From: Nodularia sp034931045
Lineage (GTDB): Bacteria > Cyanobacteriota > Cyanobacteriia > Cyanobacteriales > Nostocaceae
Length of the DNA stretch: 64,000 nucleotides
Reading direction: 5' to 3'
Assembly: GCF_034931045.1 (NCBI RefSeq)
Contig: NZ_JAYGHH010000020.1
Location: 1-64,000, forward strand
Below the pieces are notes generated by a model. It saw only the letters and a program-made list of their open reading frames with translations. It ran no database searches and was not told where the DNA came from. This document shows, one piece after another, positions 18,001 to 26,687 of this stretch. The first letter of the stretch is position 1; the number at the start of each line of letters is the position of its first letter. The position numbers were made by a program, and so were the translations under genes.

Positions 18001-19737
18001 TCTGAAAGTAAATATGCTCTCGCAATTACTGGACGTAACAAAAAAGAACTCCTCAAACAAATTGATGCTGCACGTAAAGGTGTAAATACAGCCTTTGAAA
18101 AAAGTACAGACTGGTTAACACCATTAGGTAGTTACTTTACAACCAAACCCCTGGGTAAAACCGCAAATGTTGCTTATGTTTATCCAGCCGCCGTTAATTC
18201 CTACATTGGTATTGGTCGGACAGTTTTCCGCTTATTTCCCAAAGTCTTTGAAGACTTAAAGAGTAATAACCTCTATAACCGTGCTGCTGATGTAGAGAAA
18301 CTGGTTTATCCTCGCAGCTTCCCCAAACTCGCCACTAGACAACTAGAAACCCTCGAAAAAGAATTGTTAGATGATTCCTTGGGGATGTTTGAAAGTGAAA
18401 TCGCCTTCGCCAGATACATGACAGCGATTTTCCGAGACGATTTTCAAGTTAAACCAAAATGCGTCTTTGGCTATAGCTTAGGTGAAACCAGCATGATGGT
18501 AGCCCAAGGAGTTTGGAGTGACTTTGAAGGCGGAAGTAATACCCTCAACTCATCACCTTTATTTGGCGATAAATTATCAGGCGCTAAAAATGCAGTGCGC
18601 CAGTATTGGGGCTTAACAAATAACACAGAATCACAAGATGATAACTTCTGGGCGACTTATGTCCTCATGGCGAAACCTTCCCAAGTAGAAGAATGTTTAA
18701 AACATGAGTCACAAGTTTATTTAACTCAAATCAACACACCAGAAGAAGTCTTAATTGCTGGAGAAAAAACAGCTTGTCAGAGAATTATTAAAACTTTAGG
18801 TTGTAATTCTTTTCCCGCACCCTTCGACCATGTAATTCATTGTGAAGCCATGCGGTCAGAATACGAAGAAATAGCCAAAGTTAATAGCTTACCTACTCAA
18901 GACTTACCAGACATCACATTTTACTCAGCCGCCGAGTACCAACCCATCAAACTTGATAGAGAGGTTATAGCTAACAGCATAGCCACCGGACTTTGCCAAC
19001 AGCTAGATTTTCCCCAATTAGTCAACCGTGTCTATGACGATGGCGTAAAAATATTTGTTGAAGCTGGCGCGGGTGGAGTTTGTTCTCGATGGATTAGCAA
19101 AATTCTAGAAAACAAAGAACACATTACCGTATCTCTCAATCGTAGAGGTATGGATGACCACACATCAATGGTCAAAGCCTTAGCAAAACTTGTTAGTCAT
19201 CGGGTGAAATTAGATTTATCACCTCTGTACAATCTCAGTACAGCCACAACCAAACAACACAAATTAACTCTCAGAACAATCACCTTGGGCGGTAAATCAA
19301 TTGCAGGTGCAATTTTAAGCGAAGAAAATCGTGAATACTTCCAAAATATCGCCAGCAACCTCAACAATTATCGGGTAGAAAAACTGCATCAAAACATACC
19401 ATTTACCAGCGAATTAGACAATATTAATTCTCCAATCCAGCCAGCCGAATACCCAACAAAAAATATCATGGGACACGGTTTTGAGTTTCCAGAAGAATTA
19501 CAATCTTCTGAGTCAACAATTCTGGCATCTCCAGCTACAAATCATCAACTTGATAACACAATTAGAATGCTTGAATTGAACAAAACTCAGTACAAACAAC
19601 TGAGCGATAACAATTACTTAATAACTCAAAATCACACTGCCTTCCTGCAAGCCAGAAAAGATTTTAGTAAACAGATGAGCGAAATCATTCAATTACAGCT
19701 AGTTTGTGCCGAAAACTTATTGAATGAAGAATCATAG
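15094..19737 (+). CDS. hglC: Heterocyst glycolipid synthase HglC (KS-CLF-AT)
   Basis: This 1547-residue protein starts at ATG 15094 behind a GAGG site. The first ketosynthase (residues 1-450) has Cys199 in DAACSSS, HATGT and NVGHLLTAAG. The second ketosynthase-like unit (about 465-920) has lost the active Cys: the aligned position is Glu667 in TAGENS, and HGTGT has become GSGI, so it is a chain-length-factor-like partner. An acyltransferase follows, with GYSLGE and Ser1128. The KS-CLF order is that of PfaC and the AT resembles PfaB. The last 60 residues are helical and resemble the two helical repeats in HglE. It elongates the chain together with HglE, HglD and HglA. Confidence 0.9.
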   Translation: MQKIAIIGLSSLFPDAKNPDEFWQNLVSQKDATSSATIAEIGVDPTIFYNPVKGTPDKTYSLKGGYIRDFEFDASEYNLPSELIAGLDDSFKWSLYAAKQAIKNSGYWGKQNLLAKCGVILGNLSFPTRLSHQLFSPIYQQAIAPAVKELLQHENFDLAGLPITTKASVYNAMISGLPASIVAQALSLSRINLCLDAACSSSFYAIKLASHYLSSHKADMMLAGAISCADSLFVRMLFSGVQGFAEDGTSRPLDKTSRGLIPGDGVGMVVLKRYTDAIRDNDNILATICGNGLSNDGKGKHLLSPNTKGQVLAFERAYNEAQISPQSIDYLECHATGTLLGDTTELNSIATFFGQHQASPLVGSAKANVGHLLTAAGMVGLTKVILSMSQNIIPPTINVDVPLASDNNVISSDNIVRKATTWPNNNTPIKRAAISAFGFGGTNSHLILEQGNTAPDINSNAPVEQAKVAIVGMDAFFGGCNGLDAFERSIYEGKQHFIPLPPSRWQGIDEQTDLLQEYGLEDGKPPIGAYIQDFDIDTLACKVPPNEVEKLNPQQLLLLKVANRAVEDAGLKEGGNVAVIVAAETELSVHQLQQRWDLSWQVKEGLLEDNISLPDAELSQLESIVKDSIHHPVETSEYVSHIANIMAGRISALWNFTGPAFTMTAGENSALKALEVAQMLLASGEVEAVVLGAIDLAGGVENVLLRSQLAKINQGINTLSFDENADGWMVGEGAGAVVLKRHDTAQQENHKIYAVLDAVSFAAATNNACQQAFEIAKIQPQEVNYVEVFGSGIPQQDEAEITGLLQAYPQTGNGLQCAIGSVKANIGHTYTASGIASLIKTALCLYYRYIPATPKWSGAKTPQKWSGSPFYVATESRPWFVDKGGTRRIAAINSIGIDETYAHVILSEDPDQEERDSRYLQQMPFHLFPVAAESQNNLQEVLNNLEKTIADSSCLSTTASQTFTTFQEHSESKYALAITGRNKKELLKQIDAARKGVNTAFEKSTDWLTPLGSYFTTKPLGKTANVAYVYPAAVNSYIGIGRTVFRLFPKVFEDLKSNNLYNRAADVEKLVYPRSFPKLATRQLETLEKELLDDSLGMFESEIAFARYMTAIFRDDFQVKPKCVFGYSLGETSMMVAQGVWSDFEGGSNTLNSSPLFGDKLSGAKNAVRQYWGLTNNTESQDDNFWATYVLMAKPSQVEECLKHESQVYLTQINTPEEVLIAGEKTACQRIIKTLGCNSFPAPFDHVIHCEAMRSEYEEIAKVNSLPTQDLPDITFYSAAEYQPIKLDREVIANSIATGLCQQLDFPQLVNRVYDDGVKIFVEAGAGGVCSRWISKILENKEHITVSLNRRGMDDHTSMVKALAKLVSHRVKLDLSPLYNLSTATTKQHKLTLRTITLGGKSIAGAILSEENREYFQNIASNLNNYRVEKLHQNIPFTSELDNINSPIQPAEYPTKNIMGHGFEFPEELQSSESTILASPATNHQLDNTIRMLELNKTQYKQLSDNNYLITQNHTAFLQARKDFSKQMSEIIQLQLVCAENLLNEES

Positions 19738-19787
19738 ATGGTCAGTATGAATTAGTTAAGTAGAGCAGCAGGAATAATTCAATGTTT

Positions 19788-19833
19788 GTAGTAAGGACTT
19801 TAGTCCTTATTTGAGGGCTGTAGCCCTCACTAC
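19788..19833. repeat. REP pair (two inverted GTAG hairpins)
   Basis: The left arm reads GTAGTAAGGACTTTAGTCCT. The right arm, read on the other strand, begins GTAGTGAGGGCT and closes with AGCCCTC. Both stems are fully paired although two arms differ in sequence. It belongs to the same family as the elements around the transposase at 59.3-60.0 kb. Confidence 0.88.
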
Positions 19834-19899
19834 GAAACAATCTCAATATTTTTACATTACTTAATGTACTTTGATTTATTCTCGCCTACTTACTTATCT

Positions 19900-20058
19900 C
19901 ACGCAGAGGCGCAGAGGCGCAGAGAGTAAGAGATGAGAGTAACACTCTAATTCAGCAATGCCAAACATCACTAGCTAAATATACAAATCTCACTCATCAC
20001 CTAAATTCTTCCTTTCTTCTTTCTTCCTTTGTGTCCTTTGCGTTCTTTGCGGTTCGTT
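19900..20058 (+). repeat. MITE-like repeat in the hglC-hglA spacer
   Basis: Three CGCAGAGG-type units at 19900-19926 and an inverted pyrimidine-rich arm ending TTCTTTGCGGTTCGTT (20021-20058) frame about 95 unrelated bases. The arms match those in the hglE-hglD and hglD-hglC spacers. Confidence 0.65.
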
Positions 20059-20130
20059 AAAAAAAAAGACCTCTGACAACACAAACAGAATTACTACAAC
20101 CCCCCATTAACAAACTGAGGTATAACCACC

Positions 20131-21804
20131 GTGATTCCTGTAGACACACTACCAGATCAACACAATAATAGCCTAAAATTCCCCATTAATTCCCACACTC
20201 AAAACCTCACTTGGAAAGGTGCATTAGATAGCATATCTTTCCAGGAATCAGTCATCAAAAACAAACTACTAACATTAGATAAACCCTGCTACATCCTTAA
20301 AATTGCCGGAAAAATCGGTGTTACAAACGAAGGCTATTTATGCCCTCCAGAAAATAACACCACAGTACAAACCGAACTTCTTACCTTTGTTCCTCCAATC
20401 AATCTACAACAATTAGGAGACTCAAACTTCCTAGCTGCACATGGCGTAAAATATGCCTATGTTACCGGTGCAATGGCTGGCGGAATAGCCTCCGAAGAAA
20501 TGGTAATTGCATTAGGAAAAGCCAAAATTTTGAGTTCATTTGGTGCAGGTGGCTTACCTCCAGAACGTTTAGAAACAGCCATTAAAACCATTCAAGCAGC
20601 ATTACCTCATGGCCCCTACGCCTTCAATTTAATTCACAGCCCTAACGACATGGCTATTGAACGCCGTGCTGTGAACTTATACCTCAAATATCAAGTAAGA
20701 ACCGTAGAAGCTTCAGCATTTTTAGATTTAACCCCCAACATAGTTTATTACCGTGTTGCCGGACTAAGTTTAAATGATGCCAATCAAATTGAAATCAAAA
20801 ACAAAGTCATTGCCAAAGTTTCGCGGCGAGAAGTAGCGAGTAAATTTCTCCAACCAGCACCAGCCAGAATCCTGAAAGAATTACTGGAACAAGGATTAAT
20901 TACTGATTTACAAGCCAAACTTGCAACTAAAGTCCCGATGGCTGATGATATCACCGTCGAAGCTGATTCTGGCGGACATACAGATAATCGTCCTTTAGTC
21001 TGTTTATTGCCTTCTATTATTAGTTTGCGGAATGAAATTCAAGAACAATTTCGATATCAACAACCAATTAGAATTGGAGTAGCTGGCGGAATTGCTACGC
21101 CTCAATCAGCCTTAGCAGCTTTTATGATGGGTGCGGCTTACATCATGACTGGTTCAATTAATCAATCCTGCATTGAATCTGGAGCTTGTAATCATACTAA
21201 AAAATTATTAGCTCAAGCTGAAATGGCTGATATGATAATGGCTCCAGCCGCCGATATGTTTGAAATGGGCGTGAAACTGCAAGTCCTCAAACGCGGCACA
21301 ATGTTTCCCATGCGGGCGCAAAAGTTGTATGAATTGTACCGTAACTATAACTCAATTGAAGAGATTCCCCAGGCAGAAAGAGAGAAATTAGAAAAGCAAA
21401 TTTTTCGCAAAACTCTAGCCGAAGTCTGGGAAGGAACAGCCAGCTATTTATCCCAGAAAAATCCTGAGAAACTAGGCAAAGCAGTTAATAATCCGAAGCT
21501 GAAAATGGCGTTAATTTTTCGCTGGTATTTAGGATTATCTTCTCGTTGGTCTAGTTCGGGGGAAAAAGGTAGAGAAGTTGATTATCAAATTTGGTGTGGC
21601 CCCGCAATGGGTAGTTTTAATGATTGGGTGCGCGGTTCTTATTTAGCTGAACCAGATAATCGTCGAGTAGTTGATGTTGCTCATCACATCATGACTGGAG
21701 CAGCATTTTTATATCGCATTCAAAGCTTGACAATTCAAGGAATGCAAATACCCGATGATTACAGTCAGTATTGCCCAGATTATGCTCAATTATTGGAGAT
21801 GTAA
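20131..21804 (+). CDS. hglA: PfaD-type enoyl reductase HglA
   Basis: The protein has 557 residues and starts at GTG 20131 after a TGAGG site. It is a TIM-barrel flavoprotein of the PfaD/nitronate-monooxygenase family. Visible motifs are GAMAGGIASEEMVIALGKA, FGAGGLPPERL, EADSGGHTDNRP and a glycine-rich phosphate-binding GVAGGIATPQSALAA, which should hold FMN. In polyunsaturated-fatty-acid synthases PfaD works in trans as enoyl reductase, and here it would saturate the chain after HglD dehydration. The stop is only 2 bases before hglB, so the two are translated from one mRNA. The order after hglC and before hglB fits the Nostoc cluster. Confidence 0.88.
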   Translation: MIPVDTLPDQHNNSLKFPINSHTQNLTWKGALDSISFQESVIKNKLLTLDKPCYILKIAGKIGVTNEGYLCPPENNTTVQTELLTFVPPINLQQLGDSNFLAAHGVKYAYVTGAMAGGIASEEMVIALGKAKILSSFGAGGLPPERLETAIKTIQAALPHGPYAFNLIHSPNDMAIERRAVNLYLKYQVRTVEASAFLDLTPNIVYYRVAGLSLNDANQIEIKNKVIAKVSRREVASKFLQPAPARILKELLEQGLITDLQAKLATKVPMADDITVEADSGGHTDNRPLVCLLPSIISLRNEIQEQFRYQQPIRIGVAGGIATPQSALAAFMMGAAYIMTGSINQSCIESGACNHTKKLLAQAEMADMIMAPAADMFEMGVKLQVLKRGTMFPMRAQKLYELYRNYNSIEEIPQAEREKLEKQIFRKTLAEVWEGTASYLSQKNPEKLGKAVNNPKLKMALIFRWYLGLSSRWSSSGEKGREVDYQIWCGPAMGSFNDWVRGSYLAEPDNRRVVDVAHHIMTGAAFLYRIQSLTIQGMQIPDDYSQYCPDYAQLLEM

Positions 21805-21806
21805 AA

Positions 21807-23300
21807 ATGACTATTAAACAAGCTTATAGTGCCGCAGATATTCAAGCATGGTTGGTGAATAACCTAGCTGAGTTAATCGATGTAGAAATTGATGAAATAG
21901 ACATCAACGAAAATTTAGAAACCTATGGTTTAGATTCCGCGCAAGCGATGACTTTAGTCAGCAAATTAGAAAACCTGTTAGGATTTCAACCAGCTCCGGT
22001 TCTATTATGGCACTACCCTAATATTGCATCTCTTTCTCAGCGTTTAGCTGAGGAATTACAAGAAGGTCTACAGGTTCAAGATGGTCAAATCAACTCTTCA
22101 GTTGTAAATTTGGCGGCTGAAGTTGTACTTGATGCTACTATTGATCCTAGTAATGCAGTTAGTATGTCTGTGGATGAACCTAAGCATATCTTTTTAACTG
22201 GAGGAACGGGTTTCTTAGGTGCTTTCATTATCAGAGAATTACTACAAGAAACCGATGCGGATATCTATTGCTTAGTCCGGGCTGCTAATGTAGAAGAAGG
22301 CAAAAGTAAACTACAAAAGAATTTAGAACAGTATGCAATTTGGGATGAGAAATTTAATTCTCGACTGATTGCTATCGTTGGTGATTTAGCCCAACCCCTT
22401 TTAGGTATTGATTCTGAACAATTCCAAATTTTAGCGAGCAATATTGATGTCATTTATCATAGTGCGGCTTTGCTAAATTATGTTTATCCCTATTCAGCCC
22501 TGAAAACAGCCAATGTTTTAGGAACTCAAGAGGTTTTAAGATTAGCTTGTCAGACCAAAGTTAAGCCTTTGCATTATGTTTCCAGTGTGGCTATTTTTGA
22601 ATCAAGTGTTTATGCTGGTCATTTAGTGGAAGAACAGGATGATTTTAATCATTGGGAAGGGATTCATCTGGGTTATTCTCAGACTAAATGGGTGGCAGAA
22701 AAATTAGTTAAGGTTGCTCGTGATAGAGGCTTACCCGTAACTATTCACAGACCACCGTTAATTTCAGGAGATAGCAAAACAGGTATTTGTAATACCCATG
22801 ATTTTATCAATTTGATGACTAAAGGCTGTTTACAAATGGGCAGCTTCCCTGATGTAGATTATATGTTGGATATGTCCCCTGTGGATTATGTCAGCAAATC
22901 TGTTGTTTACTTATCAAGACAGAAAGAATCCATTGGTAAGGCATTCCATTTACAACATCCGCAACCGATTTCTTTAAAAGATTTAGTTGAATGGGTGCGG
23001 TCTTTTGGTTATCCGGTAGAGATGATTCCCTACGAACAATGGCAATCAGAGTTAATCAATAATGTCTCTTCTGTAGAGAATCCTTTGTACACCCTGCGTC
23101 CTTTTTTACTAGAACGCTGGTCTGATGAACAAGTAACTATTCCTGATTTATATTTGCAAGCTAGAAGACCAACAATTAGCTGTCAGGCAACCCTGAAAGC
23201 CCTCTCAGGTAGTTCTATTGTTTGTCCACCAATTGATTCTAAATTATTGATGACTTACACTTCATACTTGGTTCAAACTGGTTTCTTGACTCTTGCTTAA
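21807..23300 (+). CDS. hglB: ACP-thioester reductase HglB (HetM)
   Basis: I start this 497-residue protein at ATG 21807, which has a GGAG site inside the end of hglA. An upstream in-frame ATG at 21771 would overlap hglA. Residues 1-85 are an acyl carrier domain with Ser44 in YGLDSAQA. From about residue 125 there is a thioester-reductase Rossmann domain with FLTGGTGFLGAFI, YHSAA and a YSQTK catalytic YxxxK. It should release the finished chain from the carrier as aldehyde or alcohol, ready for glycosylation. The same gene was called hetM in older work. A GTAG palindrome lies 126 bases downstream and may act at the 3' end. Confidence 0.92.
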   Translation: MTIKQAYSAADIQAWLVNNLAELIDVEIDEIDINENLETYGLDSAQAMTLVSKLENLLGFQPAPVLLWHYPNIASLSQRLAEELQEGLQVQDGQINSSVVNLAAEVVLDATIDPSNAVSMSVDEPKHIFLTGGTGFLGAFIIRELLQETDADIYCLVRAANVEEGKSKLQKNLEQYAIWDEKFNSRLIAIVGDLAQPLLGIDSEQFQILASNIDVIYHSAALLNYVYPYSALKTANVLGTQEVLRLACQTKVKPLHYVSSVAIFESSVYAGHLVEEQDDFNHWEGIHLGYSQTKWVAEKLVKVARDRGLPVTIHRPPLISGDSKTGICNTHDFINLMTKGCLQMGSFPDVDYMLDMSPVDYVSKSVVYLSRQKESIGKAFHLQHPQPISLKDLVEWVRSFGYPVEMIPYEQWQSELINNVSSVENPLYTLRPFLLERWSDEQVTIPDLYLQARRPTISCQATLKALSGSSIVCPPIDSKLLMTYTSYLVQTGFLTLA

Positions 23301-23874
23301 TTTGTTTTCTGGAAAAGAAACCTCAAATCTACCTGATACTATTTATTTCCTTCTTCATTCGTGTTCTGTGCGTATATTTACGTGATTTTGCATAAATAAT
23401 GAACTAAAAGGAGGAAGTATATTTTGTAGAGACGTTTCATGAAACGTCTCTATTTTATTGTATCTATAAGGTAGTTGAATTGTTTAAATTTACTATACAA
23501 TTATAGTAATTAGGTAAAATGGTGTTATTAATAAATACATCAATATAAATTAGTTATTAAAACTTAAATATAAACTTTTATTGATGTATAATAATAATTA
23601 TTATGCATGAATATTTATTTTAAAAGCTACATAAATATAAAGTAGTTATTAAAATTTCAATATCAAGGAATCTCGGTGGTTGTCAATTTCTACAAATGCG
23701 TAAGACCTGGCTAAACCCTGTAATTTCTTGAAAAACTGATCATACAAGAATTTACAAGGGTAATAAACAACAAGAAGTTTAGTAGTTTCAACCGAAACTA
23801 TCAAACGGTAAATTACGAAAAGCCACAATCAATGTCAGGCTGACCAAGTAAATTGATTTCACCAATCTTCTAAA
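23301..23874. other. AT-rich region upstream of hetN
   Basis: The 574 bases between hglB and hetN are strongly AT-rich. They hold a GTAG palindrome at 23426-23453 near the hglB end and no recognisable RNA gene. The length suggests that hetN has its own promoter, but I cannot define it. Confidence 0.5.
23426..23453. repeat. Dispersed GTAGAGACGT palindrome, copy 1
   Basis: TAGAGACGTTTCAT followed by its complement gives a perfect 26-base palindrome inside a 28-base element starting with GTAG. Related 28-base copies are at 34987, 42198 and 51219. On the plus strand it is followed by a T-rich stretch and may end hglB transcription. Confidence 0.88.
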
Positions 23875-24678
23875 ATGAACACAACCAAACAAGTTCAGCA
23901 CAAACAAACAGTTCTTATTACTGGGGCGGCGGGTGGTATTGGCTACGAACTAGCATCTATTTTCGCTGCTCATAATTACAATTTGGTGTTAGTAGACCGA
24001 ATTGGGTTAAAATTAAAAGAAATTGCTATAAAATTTCAAGCAGAATTTGGCAATTCGGTGACAACTATTGTCAAGGATTTATCTATACCTTCATCTCCTC
24101 AAGAAATTTTTGCAGAGTTGCAAGCAGCAAATATTCATGTTGATGTATTGGTAAATAATGCCGGATTTGGAATTTATGGATTATTTAATGAAACAGACCT
24201 GACCTCTGAATTGGAAATGCTGCAACTAAATGTGGTGTGTCTTACCCATTTAACTAAGCTATTCCTCAAGGATATGGTCAAGGAAGGCTATGGCAAAATA
24301 TTAAATGTTTCTTCAGCTGCGGCTTTTCAACCAGGCCCATTGATGGCGGTTTATTTTGCTACTAAGGCTTATATTTTATCATTTTCCGAGGCGATCGCTA
24401 ACGAATTAGAAGGTACAGGTGTCACGGTGACGGTGCTTTGTCCAGGTTCAACTGAGTCGGCCTTTCATGAACGCACGGGAATGGCAGATTCTAAACTACT
24501 GAAGGGTAAAAGAATGATGGATGCTGCCACAGTCGCTAAAATCGGTTATGCTGCTTTAATGAAAGGCCAAACCATTGTGATTCCTGGTCTGATAAATCAA
24601 ATCCTAGCAAAAAGCGTCAGCTTTACACCTAGAAAATTAGTAACAAAAATTGTCAGAAATATGCAAGAGGATAATTGA
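23875..24678 (+). CDS. hetN: HetN-like short-chain dehydrogenase
   Basis: The protein has 267 residues. TGAAGGIGYE is the NAD(P)-binding motif, NNAG the structural motif, and Ser147, Tyr160 and Lys164 (YFATK) form the catalytic set. Position between hglB and hetI identifies it as HetN, which in Anabaena PCC 7120 is a ketoacyl reductase homologue that also suppresses heterocyst formation in vegetative cells. That signalling depends on an RGSGR stretch. The aligned site here (residues 136-141, 24280-24297) reads KEGYGK, so the peptide is absent. This copy may only have an enzymatic role. It ends 5 bases before the convergent hetI stop. Confidence 0.87.
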   Translation: MNTTKQVQHKQTVLITGAAGGIGYELASIFAAHNYNLVLVDRIGLKLKEIAIKFQAEFGNSVTTIVKDLSIPSSPQEIFAELQAANIHVDVLVNNAGFGIYGLFNETDLTSELEMLQLNVVCLTHLTKLFLKDMVKEGYGKILNVSSAAAFQPGPLMAVYFATKAYILSFSEAIANELEGTGVTVTVLCPGSTESAFHERTGMADSKLLKGKRMMDAATVAKIGYAALMKGQTIVIPGLINQILAKSVSFTPRKLVTKIVRNMQEDN

Positions 24679-24683
24679 CCTCA

Positions 24684-25403
24684 TCAGTATTGCCAACACT
24701 GCAAATTATCAACAGCACCCGCCACAACTACGGCAGCAAGAGAATCTTGAGCAGGCCTTAGCTCGAAAAGACTCCAATTCTCAGATGTCTTTAACTGGGC
24801 GGGTTTTGTGGGATTGAGTAATATTTCAATTTGTTCTAACTGAGCTAGTCCTTCTCCAGTGGCCTTTAAATACGCTTCCTTGCAAGTCCAATAACGGAAA
24901 AATATTTCTTGCTGTTCGTGGCCAGATAGCGATCGCACTATCTCATATTCTCTGGGTAAAAAGAACCTTTTGGCCAGGGCTTCTACATCAGACATGGGGC
25001 GAATATACTCTAAATCTACGCCAATTTGACTGTGATAATTGACTGCACACAGCGCTAACCCTTGAGAATGAGACAAATTAAAACATAAACCACTCTTAGC
25101 TAAAGTATCCGCCAACACTGGTTTACCACGCTCTTCATAGTCAAATACTACTTGTTGTGACTCAATACCCAAGTAGTTACCCAATATATTTCGCAGGATA
25201 CCGCGACCTGTGATAAAACGTTGCCGATGCTCCTGAAAATGGAATCGGTTCGCACGAGCGATCTCGTCATCCGAAAGGGTTGTGAGCAAATTTTGTCGCT
25301 GTACTTCTGAGACATCAAGGTGAATGCGCCAGAGATGAATATCATTTGATAACAAAGTCAAATTTTGCGGTACAGGTAGCCATAAATGATTAAGAGCCGT
25401 CAT
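24684..25403 (-). CDS. hetI: 4'-phosphopantetheinyl transferase HetI
   Basis: This is an Sfp-type phosphopantetheinyl transferase that should load the prosthetic arm onto the carrier domains of HglE and HglB and probably other carrier proteins. Motifs are GRGILRNIL, FNLSHSQG, GVDLEYI and WTCKEAYLKATGEG, with the Mg-binding Asp and Glu in the last two. I prefer the ATG at 25403 (MTALNHLWLP, 239 residues), which fits the family length; in-frame ATGs at 25412, 25421 and 25442 are alternatives. The gene is convergent with hetN and separated from the upstream cysA-like gene by a terminator, so it should have its own promoter. Confidence 0.92.
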   Translation of the reverse strand: MTALNHLWLPVPQNLTLLSNDIHLWRIHLDVSEVQRQNLLTTLSDDEIARANRFHFQEHRQRFITGRGILRNILGNYLGIESQQVVFDYEERGKPVLADTLAKSGLCFNLSHSQGLALCAVNYHSQIGVDLEYIRPMSDVEALAKRFFLPREYEIVRSLSGHEQQEIFFRYWTCKEAYLKATGEGLAQLEQIEILLNPTKPAQLKTSENWSLFELRPAQDSLAAVVVAGAVDNLQCWQY

Positions 25404-25509
25404 TGATTGCATAACTGACATTATTTTGGCATTTTGGCACACCTAATTTTAAAAGGATAGATACAATATTTACGTGGGATACATTTCATGTGCAAAGTAC
25501 TAAAAATCG

Positions 25510-25549
25510 AAATCCCTCGACTAGTTACCGAGGGATTTTTTATTTTTTT
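25510..25549. terminator. Bidirectional factor-independent terminator
   Basis: AAATCCCTCG (25510-25519) pairs with CGAGGGATTT (25529-25538) around a 9-base loop, with a long T run on the plus strand and a weaker one on the minus strand. It follows the 3' end of the cysA-like gene and precedes hetI, so it separates their transcripts. Confidence 0.85.
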
Positions 25550-25567
25550 AGAGTAATAAGTTTAAGG

Positions 25568-26584
25568 TTAAATTGAATAATGCAGGGGAAAAGACCTAGC
25601 GTCTTTTGGCTTGACATACACCCGATCTTGTGGTTCTAATTGTAACTCGTCAAAGCGATCGCGTGTTAAATGTGCAGCCACAACTTGCCCATCATCTAAC
25701 GTTAATTCTATCTGAATTTCCCAACCTAAATTGATTAACCGGGTAACTGTAGCTGGTGCAGTCGTACCATTTGCCTGTCGTTCAATCTGGACATCTTGGG
25801 GACGTAAAAATACTTGGCTATTTGCAGCATCAAAGCCACTACTCTGGAAAATCTTGGAGGTATTGGATAAAACATTTACCGGGCCAATAAAGCTCATCAC
25901 AAATGCCGTTGCGGGATTGTCGTAAATTTGGGCTGGTGTTCCCACCTGTTCTACCCTTCCTTTATTCATCACCACCACTTCGTCGGAAACTTCCATCGCT
26001 TCTTCTTGGTCGTGAGTGACGAAAACAGTGGTAACATGAACCTCATCATGGAGGCGGCGTAACCATGCCCGCAAATCTTTACGGACTTTAGCATCCAGTG
26101 CGCCAAATGGTTCATCTAGCAATAATACGTTAGGTTCTACAGCCAGCGCCCTAGCTAATGCTACCCTTTGTCTTTGACCACCAGACAGTTGAGATGGATA
26201 GCGATCGCCTAATCCACTTAATTGGACTAACTCTAGTAATTGCTCTACCCGGCCTTTAATTTTCTTCGCTGGTGCTTTGCGAATTTCTAAACCAAAACCA
26301 ATATTCTGTCGAACATTCAGATGTTTAAACAGGGCATAGTGCTGAAACACAAATCCAATATTTCGCTCTTGGACACTTTGATATGTAGCATCCTTACCAG
26401 TCAGCAAAATTTTACCGCTATCTGGCATTTCCAAGCCCGCAATTAACCGTAGCAAAGTGGATTTACCAGATCCCGATGGTCCCAATAAAGCAACCAATGA
26501 ACCACTTTTAATTTCGAGATTCACCTGCTCAACGGCTCGAAAATCCCCGAAATTCTTGGATACATTCTCAACTACTATGCCCAC
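25568..26584 (-). CDS. cysA: Sulfate/thiosulfate ABC transporter ATPase (CysA-type)
   Basis: This 338-residue nucleotide-binding protein has Walker A (GPSGSGKS), Q-loop (VFQHYALF), signature (LSGGQRQRVALARAL), Walker B with D-loop (LLLDEPFGALD) and the switch His (VTHDQEEA). The C-terminal 100 residues form a TOBE/CysA-like regulatory domain (FLRPQDVQIER). The closest known functional group is CysA for sulfate import. The permease and binding-protein genes are not next to it, so the substrate is inferred from the sequence type alone. The gene ends just before a terminator and is transcribed away from the yidD-like gene's start by about 100 bases. Confidence 0.82.
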   Translation of the reverse strand: MGIVVENVSKNFGDFRAVEQVNLEIKSGSLVALLGPSGSGKSTLLRLIAGLEMPDSGKILLTGKDATYQSVQERNIGFVFQHYALFKHLNVRQNIGFGLEIRKAPAKKIKGRVEQLLELVQLSGLGDRYPSQLSGGQRQRVALARALAVEPNVLLLDEPFGALDAKVRKDLRAWLRRLHDEVHVTTVFVTHDQEEAMEVSDEVVVMNKGRVEQVGTPAQIYDNPATAFVMSFIGPVNVLSNTSKIFQSSGFDAANSQVFLRPQDVQIERQANGTTAPATVTRLINLGWEIQIELTLDDGQVVAAHLTRDRFDELQLEPQDRVYVKPKDARSFPLHYSI

Positions 26585-26687
26585 TGCTGCTGTACCTCTA
26601 CAACTTAATCTACGGCTTATTGCTAGGATTACCGTGCTTTACATATACCATAGATAAGATCCTTTCGGTTAATTTGAATCAGACATT

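Larger units (their letters stand above)
19738..20130. other. Repeat-filled spacer between hglC and hglA
   Basis: The 393-base spacer contains a REP pair at 19788-19833 and a MITE-like repeat at 19900-20058, but no convincing gene. The hglA start is preceded by TGAGG about 12 bases upstream. The hairpins could terminate or stabilise the hglC transcript. Confidence 0.6.
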
